Part shown: positions 7,648 to 13,610 of the stretch, in pieces
Position numbering within the stretch: the first letter of the stretch is position 1
Layout: each line of letters starts with the position of its first letter
NCBI GenBank assembly: GCA_018725275.1
Contig: QLUC01000038.1
Span: 1 to 13,610, forward strand
Source of the DNA: Bacillota bacterium
GTDB lineage: Bacteria; Bacillota; UBA994
Direction: 5' to 3'
Length of the DNA: 13,610 bases
Notes under the pieces: generated by a model
Told to the model about the DNA's origin: nothing
Database searches by the model: none
What the model saw: the letters and a program-made list of their open reading frames with translations, nothing else
Position numbers and translations under genes: made by a program

Positions 7648-8916
7648 TCACTTCCAAAACGTCGCTTCCCGTTCCGGTCCCACGGAAATTATACTCGCTT
7701 TCGCACCTAAGTACCCTTCGATAAGCTCTACATAGTGCTGTGTTTCTCTAGGCAGTTCGTTCCAACTGCGCGCTCCCGACGTGGGCTCCTTCCATCCGGG
7801 CACTTCCTCGTAGATGGGTTCGGCGCGAAATAGGTCTGCGGCCAAAGGCATATGTTCAATTCTCTCTCCATCTAGGAGGTAGCCCGTGCACACCTTGAGC
7901 GTTTCCATGCCGTCAAGGGTATCGAGCTTAGTCACTGCGATTTCCGTAAAGCCATTGAGCATGCTAGCATACTTAAGCGCTACGGCATCAAGCCAGCCAC
8001 AGCGACGCGGGCGTCCGGTCGTCGCGCCAAATTCCTGCCCCACCTCCCGCAAGTAGCGCCCCGTATCATCATGTAGCTCTGTCGGGAATGGGCCCGCCCC
8101 GACACAGGTAGAGAAGGCCTTGACTACCCCGAGAACTCCCGTTATTTTGTGAGGGGGTATCCCCGCGCCGGCGGCTGCCCCTCCAGGCAGAGGGTTTGAG
8201 GAAGTCACATAGGGGTAGATTCCCCAATCGAGATCGCGCATCGTGCCGAGTTGTCCTTCTAACAGGATGCGGCAATTATTGCGCATGCCACCCTGGAGCA
8301 ATGCTAGGGTATCGCCGAGGTGGGGGACTATTCTTTCCGTATAGCTGAGAAAACGACCTATCGTTTCTGGGACATCAAGGGCCGTGGCGCCAAAATTATT
8401 GACCAGCACTTGGTTGCCAAAAGTAAGCAGTTCAGACAATGTTTCGCTTAATCGCTTAGGGTTCCTGAACTCCCCCATCTGCACTCCGATTCGGAGGGCC
8501 TTGGCCGCATAGGCAGGCGAAATGCCACGTAGCGTCGACCCATGTTTGCGCACTCCGCGCGCATTCTCCAGCAGACGTTCAAGCAAAGGGTAGATCGGTA
8601 AAGACATGTGAGCGCGCTCACTGATCATAAGGTTGTTCATTGCTATACCGCAGCTCGCGAGCATGTCCATCTCCTTGATCAGCTCGTCGATATCGACCAC
8701 CGTGCCCGTGCCGATAATGTTCACGGTGGCGGGGTTAAAAATGCCGCAAGGTATGAGGTGCAAGGCAAATTTGCCGTGATTATTGACTACCGTATGTCCT
8801 GCATTAGCCCCACCCTGGTAGCGCACCACTATTTCGGCATCCTGCGCTAACAGGTCGACGATTTTCCCTTTGCCCTCATCGCCCCATTGGGCACCGACAA
8901 CTGCCGTGATGCTCAT
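7648..8916 (-). CDS. purA: Adenylosuccinate synthetase, divergent IMP-loop subfamily
   Basis: This enzyme joins IMP and aspartate using GTP, the first committed step to AMP. It has 422 residues from ATG at 8916, with AAGGGG (complement of 8925-8930) 8 bases upstream. The P-loop-like GAQWGDEGKGK (8-18) keeps catalytic Asp13, and GANAGHTVV (36-44) keeps His41. Also present are the GSTLRGISPAY loop (126-136) with Thr128 and Arg142, the aspartate-binding GATTGRPRRCGW (297-308), and the guanine-binding TKLD (329-332). The IMP loop reads LLEGQLGTMRDLDWG (218-232) where textbook enzymes have EGAQG; Gln is at 222, one position early. I recall this form from other anaerobes, so it is probably a natural subfamily, not decay. 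Asp13 argues against a phage-type PurZ. The gene is convergent with glnS and divergent from the DUF2325 gene. Confidence 0.95.
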   Translation of the reverse strand: MSITAVVGAQWGDEGKGKIVDLLAQDAEIVVRYQGGANAGHTVVNNHGKFALHLIPCGIFNPATVNIIGTGTVVDIDELIKEMDMLASCGIAMNNLMISERAHMSLPIYPLLERLLENARGVRKHGSTLRGISPAYAAKALRIGVQMGEFRNPKRLSETLSELLTFGNQVLVNNFGATALDVPETIGRFLSYTERIVPHLGDTLALLQGGMRNNCRILLEGQLGTMRDLDWGIYPYVTSSNPLPGGAAAGAGIPPHKITGVLGVVKAFSTCVGAGPFPTELHDDTGRYLREVGQEFGATTGRPRRCGWLDAVALKYASMLNGFTEIAVTKLDTLDGMETLKVCTGYLLDGERIEHMPLAADLFRAEPIYEEVPGWKEPTSGARSWNELPRETQHYVELIEGYLGAKASIISVGPEREATFWK

Positions 8917-8993
8917 CGTAGCAACCCCTTTACGTTAGTTTTTCATGTCTCATGATACAAGAAAATCGCGCCAAAGAAAACAGAGCTGTTGCT

Positions 8994-9022
8994 TTGACAT
9001 TCAGCGATGGCGATGCTATGCT
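8994..9022 (+). promoter_or_regulatory. Near-consensus sigma-A promoter of the DUF2325 gene
   Basis: TTGACA (8994-8999, 6 of 6) is followed by a 17-base spacer and TATGCT (9017-9022, 4 of 6). Predicted start of transcription is near 9029, leaving a leader of about 30 bases before the ATG at 9060. The fit in spacing and position is very good. Confidence 0.75.
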
Positions 9023-9059
9023 TAGTGATAATAATACTCAATCTCAATGGAGGTGTCAA

Positions 9060-9362
9060 ATGTCGATAGTCCTAATTGGCGGTCATGACCGCATGCACGA
9101 GCTCTATCGGAGTATGTGCCGCACACTTGGGCACAGTCTTAAAGTCTATACTCATATGCCAGCGAGGCTAGAGAAATGCATCGGTTGTCCCGGGGGGATA
9201 GTTATTTTCACTTCCACAGTGTCCCACTCCATGGTCACTGTCGCGGTTAAAACTGCCAAAAAGAAGAAAATCCCTTTTGTAAAATCCCATAGTAGCAGCA
9301 TGGATGCCCTAGAGATGGCGATCATGGCCCTAGCAAGCGGAGAGTGCACGCAGGGTCGTTGA
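9060..9362 (+). CDS. DUF2325 family small protein
   Basis: This encodes 100 residues. The ATG at 9060 is chosen over an in-frame ATG at 8952 because GGAGGT (9049-9054) lies 5 bases upstream, the family begins MS-V-I-GGHDR, and the longer frame would run through the promoter at 8994-9022. Motifs are VLIGGHDRMHELYR (4-17), a central FTSTVSHSMV and near the C-terminus KSHSSSMDALE. These match the DUF2325 family, which is common in Bacillota and has no firmly assigned function that I know of. The fold looks like a small alpha/beta domain with conserved His, Asp and Ser clusters, and there is a Cys-rich turn (KCIGCPG) in the middle. It appears monocistronic: own promoter, and a 155-base gap with another promoter before the next gene. 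Family call is strong, function unknown. Confidence 0.92.
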   Translation: MSIVLIGGHDRMHELYRSMCRTLGHSLKVYTHMPARLEKCIGCPGGIVIFTSTVSHSMVTVAVKTAKKKKIPFVKSHSSSMDALEMAIMALASGECTQGR

Positions 9363-9444
9363 AGCGCTGCCGGAGGGCCAACAGTCTTGCTATTGCTTTG
9401 GCTTTCATCCAAACATAAAAATACTTGATAAGAAGAATAATGAT

Positions 9445-9473
9445 TGCTTATGATGCATAAGCTCAAGTATAAT
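9445..9473 (+). promoter_or_regulatory. Predicted promoter for the C-GCAxxG-C-C/permease pair
   Basis: The -10 box is a perfect TATAAT (9468-9473). The best-placed -35 is TTGCTT (9445-9450) at 17-base spacing, matching only the TTG core. A weak -35 with a palindrome over it is the layout expected of an activated or tightly controlled promoter. Transcription would start near 9480, about 38 bases before the TTG start codon. Confidence 0.55.
9446..9462. promoter_or_regulatory. Inverted repeat upstream of the C-GCAxxG-C-C gene (candidate operator)
   Basis: GCTTAT (9446-9451) and ATAAGC (9457-9462) are perfect inverted half-sites with a 5-base centre. The repeat overlaps the predicted -35 position and spacer of the promoter ending in TATAAT at 9468-9473. 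It lacks a U-tract and is too short-stemmed to be a terminator, so an operator is the better reading. The regulator is unknown. Confidence 0.4.
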
Positions 9474-9517
9474 TCTAATGGGTATTTTTATGGGGAAGAT
9501 GAAGGGGGATTTTAGCT

Positions 9518-9991
9518 TTGGAAAAACAAGCAATTGTCCACGACATTCGTGACAAGGCAGAAGGTTATTTTAAGCGGGGGGAATTTTTCTGTTCGGAGGC
9601 CGTCGTTCATGCCCTTAATGAGGCCCTAGGGTGGCCGTTTCCCAAAGAGATAACCAAACTCGCCGGGGCCTTTCCCATTGGAATCGGTAAGTCTGGTTGT
9701 CTGTGTGGCGCAGTGAGCGGAGGAGCCATGGCGCTGGGCATGGTCTATGGTCGTAACCACGGGGAGGCGATGCCCGAAAAAATGTTCCCTGTCGCGGCAG
9801 AGCTCCACGATCATGTTAAGAGTGTATATGGTTCAAACTGCTGTCGCGTGTTAGTTAAGGATTATGTATTTACCTCCCCCGAGCGCAAAGCACACTGTGT
9901 AGGGATAACAGGTGAGGTTGCGGCTTTTGTGGCGGAGCAGCTGTTTAAAGATGAATCAGTCGCGGCACGCCTCGGTTTAGCAGCAGAATAG
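9518..9991 (+). CDS. C-GCAxxG-C-C family protein
   Basis: This encodes 157 residues from TTG at 9518, with AAGGGGG (9502-9508) 9 bases upstream. No in-frame ATG fits, and the first residues lead directly into the conserved N-terminal helix. Family-defining cysteines are in order: Cys25 in FFCSEAVV (23-30), Cys61 and Cys63 in SGCLCGAVSGGAMALG (59-74), Cys108/109 in GSNCCR (105-110), and Cys127 in HCVGI (126-130). The family is named for this pattern and is thought to bind a metal or redox cofactor; it is frequent in anaerobes and often found next to transporters or redox genes. The protein is probably soluble, with no signal peptide or membrane helix. The permease gene starts 10 bases after its stop, with almost no ribosome binding site of its own, so the two are likely co-expressed and perhaps translationally coupled. 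Confidence 0.9.
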   Translation: MEKQAIVHDIRDKAEGYFKRGEFFCSEAVVHALNEALGWPFPKEITKLAGAFPIGIGKSGCLCGAVSGGAMALGMVYGRNHGEAMPEKMFPVAAELHDHVKSVYGSNCCRVLVKDYVFTSPERKAHCVGITGEVAAFVAEQLFKDESVAARLGLAAE

Positions 9992-10001
9992 GCCGAGCTA
10001 C

Positions 10002-11132
10002 ATGATGACCTTTATATTGAATGCTGCGCAAAGCGTCGCTCTGGTGCTCGGCTTCTTGCTCCTGGGCTATGGACTGCAACGAATGTTACCGCTCCTCAAG
10101 GCGAACTATGTGCCTGCACCGTTAATTGGCGGCCTGCTACTCTTTTTGGCTCTTGCCGTTGCTAAACCTTTTATCGCGCTCACCTTGGACACATCGCTTA
10201 GTATGGTTTTTGTCACGGCGTTTTTTGCCTCCATCGGCTTGCGTACGAACGCCAAGATGGCTGGGCAGGGCGTGGGTAAAATGGCGCTATTCTTGGGTGT
10301 TGTGATGGTTGTAGCGGTCTTGCAAAATGTGCTTTCCCTGTTGATAGGCGGGTTGCTTGGTCTTTCAGCACCGGAGATTCTTCTTCATGGATCGCTCGCC
10401 TTCATGGGCGATGTAACCTTAGCCCCATTGTTGCAAGAGCTCGGCGGGGGTGCTGAACTACTGCCGGAGCTAGCTGGTGTTGCTGCTCTAGCTGTGCTGG
10501 TAGGGACGCTATTGGGCGGTCAAGTCATGAAACTTCTACAGCAGAGGGTCGACCTAAAACAGACCATCAAACCTCCTTCCCCAACGTTCTCTCCGTACGA
10601 CTTTATCAAGTGTCTATTTATTTTTTCCGTTCCTGTTGCGCTCGGTTTCCTGCCAAGTCAACTGGGATGGGGCCAATGGATTTCTCCTGTCGGTGGAGCT
10701 TTTCTCGCCGGCTTACTCACGCGCCTGGTTCTTGACCAAACCAAGTGGACGGAACTAGGATTGCCGCAAATCAACCTCGTTGGCAATATCAGCTTGTCGC
10801 TATTTTTGACCTTTGTGCTGGCTACGGTCCGTTGGGACATGATTCAATTCGTCACGCCTTTAAGTTGGGTAATTGTCCTCCTGCAAGTGGTTCTGGTCAT
10901 GGTTGGGGCAGTTTATGTGTGCTTTAAAGTCTTTGGGAGTGATGCCTTGGCGGCGTACATTGCGGTCGGGCTACCGGGGTTTAGCATGGGCATCCCGGCC
11001 TCGACCATGGCCACGTTGCAATGTGTCAAAGAGCAACATGGGGCCCTGCCCATGGTCCTCTTTGTTGTCCCCCCGGTGGGGGCCTGGCTGATAAACATCA
11101 TCAATCCGCTGATTATCCGGTTATTCTTTTAA
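10002..11132 (+). CDS. GltS-like (sodium/glutamate symporter family) membrane permease, divergent
   Basis: This encodes 376 residues that are almost wholly hydrophobic, with about ten predicted membrane segments. Features shared with GltS include PAPLIGGLLLFLALAV near the N-terminus, FFASIGLRTNAKM in the first half, the LVGNISLSLFLTFVLA segment, and a GLPGFSMGIPASTMATL re-entrant-like segment followed by a VPPVGAWLINIINPLII end. Where GltS typically has a GGHGT-type motif, this protein reads HGSLAFMGDVTLAP, so the substrate may not be glutamate. Start: two ATGs (10002 and 10005) follow a poor ribosome binding site, and translation probably depends on the upstream gene. A hairpin terminator follows at 11160-11200. 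It is likely an ion-coupled carboxylate or amino acid carrier, or an exporter; family placement is reasonably secure and substrate is not. Confidence 0.8.
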   Translation: MMTFILNAAQSVALVLGFLLLGYGLQRMLPLLKANYVPAPLIGGLLLFLALAVAKPFIALTLDTSLSMVFVTAFFASIGLRTNAKMAGQGVGKMALFLGVVMVVAVLQNVLSLLIGGLLGLSAPEILLHGSLAFMGDVTLAPLLQELGGGAELLPELAGVAALAVLVGTLLGGQVMKLLQQRVDLKQTIKPPSPTFSPYDFIKCLFIFSVPVALGFLPSQLGWGQWISPVGGAFLAGLLTRLVLDQTKWTELGLPQINLVGNISLSLFLTFVLATVRWDMIQFVTPLSWVIVLLQVVLVMVGAVYVCFKVFGSDALAAYIAVGLPGFSMGIPASTMATLQCVKEQHGALPMVLFVVPPVGAWLINIINPLIIRLFF

Positions 11133-11159
11133 CGATACATCCTCATTGGTGGTGACGAA

Positions 11160-11200
11160 AAAGGCCATGTCCGCATTTTGCCGACATGGCCTTTCCTTTA
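11160..11200 (+). terminator. Rho-independent terminator after the permease gene
   Basis: A 12-bp perfect stem (11160-11171 paired with 11183-11194, core GGCCATGTC) has an 11-base loop. The tail is CCTTTATT, a weak U-tract. It starts 27 bases after the permease stop and closes the predicted two-gene operon. Confidence 0.8.
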
Positions 11201-11317
11201 TTGACATTGGCACTTGCAGGAACTGACGTTCGATTGTAGAAGCATTATGGCAGTGTCAGTGTCGGGGCAAGGCATGGCCTAGTCCGAAGGGAAAAGAAAG
11301 GGAGAGTGGGTGGTAGT

Positions 11318-12349
11318 ATGAGTAATACGCATCTCTTTAGTCCAATATCTATCGGCAACAACACTTTACGTAATAGAATTGTCATGCCGCCGATGTGCCA
11401 GTACAGTGCCAAGGCGAGTGGTCTAGTCGGTGATTATCATTTAACCCATTACGGTGCTAGGTCATTAGGAGGCGTGGGCTTAGTTATTGTTGAGGCGACG
11501 GCAATAGAGGCAGATGGGCGCATCTCCTTTGCGGATTTAGGAATATGGTCCGAGGAGCAGGAGAGTGGCTTGGCTCAGTTGGCCTGGTCAATTAGCCACC
11601 ATGGTGCGGTGGCCGGCATCCAAATTGCTCATGCCGGACGCAAAGCTGCTCAAGGGGTCAAGAGACGTGCTGCGCCTTCGGCCCTGGCGTTTTCGCCCCA
11701 ATATGAGGTACCTCAAGAATTGACGCCAGACGAAATTAAGTGCCTGGTGTCGGCCTTTGCCATGGCGGCCGCACGAGCGGTGCGGTGTGGCTTCAAAGTA
11801 GTTGAAATACATGCAGCCCACGGGTATTTACTGCACGAGTTTTTGTCGCCCCTTTCTAACATGCGCAGCGACGAGTACGGCGGGGCAATGAGCAACAGGT
11901 TGCGCTTCCTGTTAGAGGTTGTCGCATCCTGTAAGGAGCACATCCCCCCTGATGTGTGTTTGTCGGTGAGGTTGTCAGGCAGCGAATATAGTCCCGCTGG
12001 GTACACCTTGGAGGACATAAAAAATGTTTGCGCCGTTCTTTATGGAGCAGGGATTGGTATGATCCACATGAGCAGCGGTGGCAACCTGCCGTTACAACCG
12101 GAGGTATGGCCGGGTTACCAGCTGCCTTTAGCGCGAATGGTCAAAAATACAGTGCCGGTGCCGATTATCGGTGTCGGGCTGCTCAAGACACCAGAGATGG
12201 CCGAGTTTGCCTTGCGCGAGAATTACTGCGACTTGGTCGCGGTTGGTCGGGCCTTGCTCCATGACCCCCATTGGGCCATTAAAGCTGCGAGTAGCTTAGG
12301 CGCTCCTCTCCCCGTTTCCGAGAGCATGGCGAGGGGTCTGCAGAGATAG
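11318..12349 (+). CDS. namA: YqjM-like NADPH dehydrogenase (old yellow enzyme, FMN)
   Basis: This encodes 343 residues. ATG 11318 is preferred to an in-frame GTG at 11306 because the sequence MSNTHLFSPISIG aligns with the family start, and purine-rich GGGAGAG/GGGTGG precedes it. The FMN-reductase TIM barrel shows the YqjM-class motif MPPMCQYS (23-30), with Cys27 and Tyr29 tuning the flavin. Also present are IQIAHAGRKA (101-110) with Gln103, EIHAAHGYLLHEFLSPLSN (163-181) with substrate-binding His165/His168 and Tyr170, VRLSGSEY (217-224), and VGRALLHDPHW (309-319). Length matches YqjM (338). Unlike anaerobic 2,4-dienoyl-CoA reductase relatives, it has no C-terminal Fe-S/FAD domains. It should reduce activated C=C bonds of enones and nitro compounds with NADPH, an electrophile-detoxification role. 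It has no near promoter I can defend; the upstream gap holds a terminator. It converges on the next gene with an 8-base gap. Confidence 0.94.
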   Translation: MSNTHLFSPISIGNNTLRNRIVMPPMCQYSAKASGLVGDYHLTHYGARSLGGVGLVIVEATAIEADGRISFADLGIWSEEQESGLAQLAWSISHHGAVAGIQIAHAGRKAAQGVKRRAAPSALAFSPQYEVPQELTPDEIKCLVSAFAMAAARAVRCGFKVVEIHAAHGYLLHEFLSPLSNMRSDEYGGAMSNRLRFLLEVVASCKEHIPPDVCLSVRLSGSEYSPAGYTLEDIKNVCAVLYGAGIGMIHMSSGGNLPLQPEVWPGYQLPLARMVKNTVPVPIIGVGLLKTPEMAEFALRENYCDLVAVGRALLHDPHWAIKAASSLGAPLPVSESMARGLQR

Positions 12350-12357
12350 CCGCCTTC

Positions 12358-13599
12358 TTACCACCCTGAAAAGGCAATTCGCTGCAAGGTATACGTTCCA
12401 CCGTTAAAAATGACCGCATAGAGCGTGTTTCCCACCCACGTCGCTTCCATGATAGTTCCGTTAGTCGAAAAAAGCGGCACTTCCTTTCCGGTGACATCAA
12501 GGAGGCTAATTTGTGATGCCTCTTTTCCCGGTGCCCCCGCGGTGGGCACAAGCGCCACCAGCAATTTGTTTTTTCTCACATGAAAGAGGGTCAGGGCGAC
12601 GACCTGTCCTCTAGGCAAAGCCATAACTCGCAACAGCTGCCCTTCACTGAGGTCGTAACTCGAGATGATGTAAGCATCTCGTAGGTCGCCCAGGGCGACG
12701 TTCAGTTCCCGCTGCAAGAGAAAGACTTGATTTTCTCCAGTATATGCCAGCAGCTTGACGCCGTCCATGAAAATGCGTCGCCTGGTAAGCAATTCGCCGT
12801 TGTAACTATAAAAAATCATCCCCACTTGTTCGTCGCTGTCAATTTTGCGCAGGTTGATAGCCACCGTAGTGGGGTTTATCCAGTAGGGAGAGCCGTGCAA
12901 TGTGGCCGGCATAATAGCATCAGGGGCCGGCTGTAGGACATGGATTTGCTTAATTTCTTCGCTTCTTAGATCGTATATCCATATCTCTTGGGCAGTGGGG
13001 CTTTGTTCCTCGGCAGGATGTTGTTCCATGACGAGGATAATTTTGGTACTATCGGGCGAAATATCAAGACCCCAGACTGTGTATGAATTTTTTCCGGGCA
13101 CGAGTTGGCGCTCTTCGCCCGTAGCCGGATTGTAGGCATACAGACCGGTGAAGGAGGGTTCAATACCCCCGCGGGAGTATAGTGCATAGTAAAGAAGCCC
13201 GTTCTGCCATTGGTAGACAAAATGCGTGTTTTCGCCATGAGAATTTGGCAAGGTGAATGATTTATTTCGTGTCGTGATATGGACGCCCGAGCTGTCACGC
13301 GCGACAATGTAGGATGCAAACCCATCGATGAACATTCGATCGTCAGACTGGTACAGGGGTTGTCCCTTGCCACGGGGCGCAACTATTCCAACCGTACCAT
13401 TGGCATAGTAGGCCAGTCTATCCCGGTGATTCCATATGCGGATGTTGCGTGGCTCCGTCATCACCGTCGTATTCGATGCGCGCACCCCATCCGCTAAAAG
13501 GACAGCGCCTTCCTCGTCAGTGTCCTGGTGTTGTTTATAGGTCAGATAACCAATAAGTATGGCGACTATGGTAAAGACAATAAAAAGTCTAACTCTCAT
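12358..13599 (-). CDS. Membrane-anchored beta-propeller-like (TolB/PD40-type) protein, start uncertain
   Basis: This encodes 413 residues if the ATG at 13599 is used. Residues 4-19 are a hydrophobic N-terminal anchor after two Arg residues, and the remainder is extracytoplasmic with many short beta-strand-like stretches. TVWGLDISPDSTKIILVMEQ (174-193) looks like a PD40/WD40-like blade strand, and repeats of the form LYAYNPATGEERQL (153-166) and IWIYDLRSEEIKQI suggest a propeller. I recognise no catalytic domain. Only eleven bases lie upstream of the ATG, with no ribosome binding site, and the frame stays open to the window edge: the codon ending at the edge reads xTG, then Ala-Ala-Lys-Met. 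The true start may therefore lie just outside. Function unknown; such propellers often act as protein-interaction or sensor modules at the cell surface. Confidence 0.62.
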   Translation of the reverse strand: MRVRLFIVFTIVAILIGYLTYKQHQDTDEEGAVLLADGVRASNTTVMTEPRNIRIWNHRDRLAYYANGTVGIVAPRGKGQPLYQSDDRMFIDGFASYIVARDSSGVHITTRNKSFTLPNSHGENTHFVYQWQNGLLYYALYSRGGIEPSFTGLYAYNPATGEERQLVPGKNSYTVWGLDISPDSTKIILVMEQHPAEEQSPTAQEIWIYDLRSEEIKQIHVLQPAPDAIMPATLHGSPYWINPTTVAINLRKIDSDEQVGMIFYSYNGELLTRRRIFMDGVKLLAYTGENQVFLLQRELNVALGDLRDAYIISSYDLSEGQLLRVMALPRGQVVALTLFHVRKNKLLVALVPTAGAPGKEASQISLLDVTGKEVPLFSTNGTIMEATWVGNTLYAVIFNGGTYTLQRIAFSGW

Positions 13600-13610
13600 C
13601 TTCGCGGCCA

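Noticed and set aside
7648..8916. Phage-like PurZ (2-aminoadenine pathway) instead of PurA
   Set aside because: Catalytic Asp13 is retained in GDEGKGK, whereas PurZ replaces this residue; no phage or DNA-modification genes are nearby.
8952..9059. Longer DUF2325 reading frame from 8952
   Set aside because: It would run through the TTGACA-N17-TATGCT promoter and lacks the family's N-terminus; ATG 9060 has a good ribosome binding site.
9430..9463. Fur-box-like AT-rich sequence (GATAAGAAGAATAATGATT region)
   Set aside because: Only the left half resembles a 7-1-7 Fur box; the right half matches poorly. The GCTTAT/ATAAGC repeat is a better-supported site.
11201..11229. Promoter for namA starting with a perfect TTGACA at 11201-11206
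   Set aside because: No acceptable -10 hexamer at 16-19 bases downstream.
12350..12380. Hairpin between namA and the propeller gene (GCCTT paired with AAGGC)
   Set aside because: Only 5 bp of stem with a long loop and no U-tract; too weak to be called a terminator.
1..13610. CRISPR array, tRNA/rRNA gene, insertion sequence, toxin-antitoxin or defence system
   Set aside because: No direct-repeat array, cloverleaf, transposase or integrase, or recognisable toxin/defence protein found on reading both strands.

Overview
The window reads as chromosomal DNA of a low-to-medium GC, probably anaerobic member of the Bacillota (Clostridia or Dethiobacteria-like). This is inference from content: strong AGGAGG-type ribosome binding sites, TTG starts, a FapA/DUF342 protein, a DUF2325 protein, a C-GCAxxG-C-C protein, an iron-sulfur aldo/keto reductase, and sigma-A promoters of Gram-positive type. 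No rRNA, tRNA, CRISPR array, insertion sequence, integrase or phage gene was seen. The gene mix is mostly housekeeping and redox metabolism.

Layout. Bases 2-1210 hold the end of an AlgI-like membrane O-acyltransferase (MBOAT) and its SGNH-hydrolase-like partner, a typical cell-surface polymer acylation pair. A fapA-type gene follows (1285-3036) and converges on a ferredoxin-tailed aldo/keto reductase (3052-4224, minus strand). That reductase is divergent from a COG2509-type FAD dehydrogenase (4367-5773). A 14-bp palindrome sits inside the predicted promoter of the FAD gene. glnS (5834-7531) follows on the plus strand and shares a perfect bidirectional terminator hairpin with purA (7648-8916, minus strand). 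purA is divergent from a DUF2325 gene (9060-9362) that has a near-consensus sigma-A promoter. Next come a C-GCAxxG-C-C protein (9518-9991) and a GltS-like permease (10002-11132), which form a probable two-gene operon ending in a hairpin terminator. The window closes with a YqjM-like old yellow enzyme (11318-12349) that converges on a membrane-anchored beta-propeller protein (12358-13599, minus strand).

How the genes work together. Three are redox enzymes or redox-associated proteins using Fe-S, FAD or FMN (aldo/keto reductase, COG2509 dehydrogenase, old yellow enzyme), but only the first two share an intergenic regulatory region. The C-GCAxxG-C-C protein and the permease are the most plausible functional pair of unknown role. 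glnS and purA are core translation and purine genes. The purA product belongs to a divergent subfamily whose IMP-site loop differs from the textbook enzyme.

I did not find a clear new multi-gene system such as a defence locus, biosynthetic cluster or mobile element. The best leads are the PurA loop variant, the cysteine cluster in the FAD protein with its palindromic operator, and the operator-like repeat upstream of the C-GCAxxG-C-C/permease pair.
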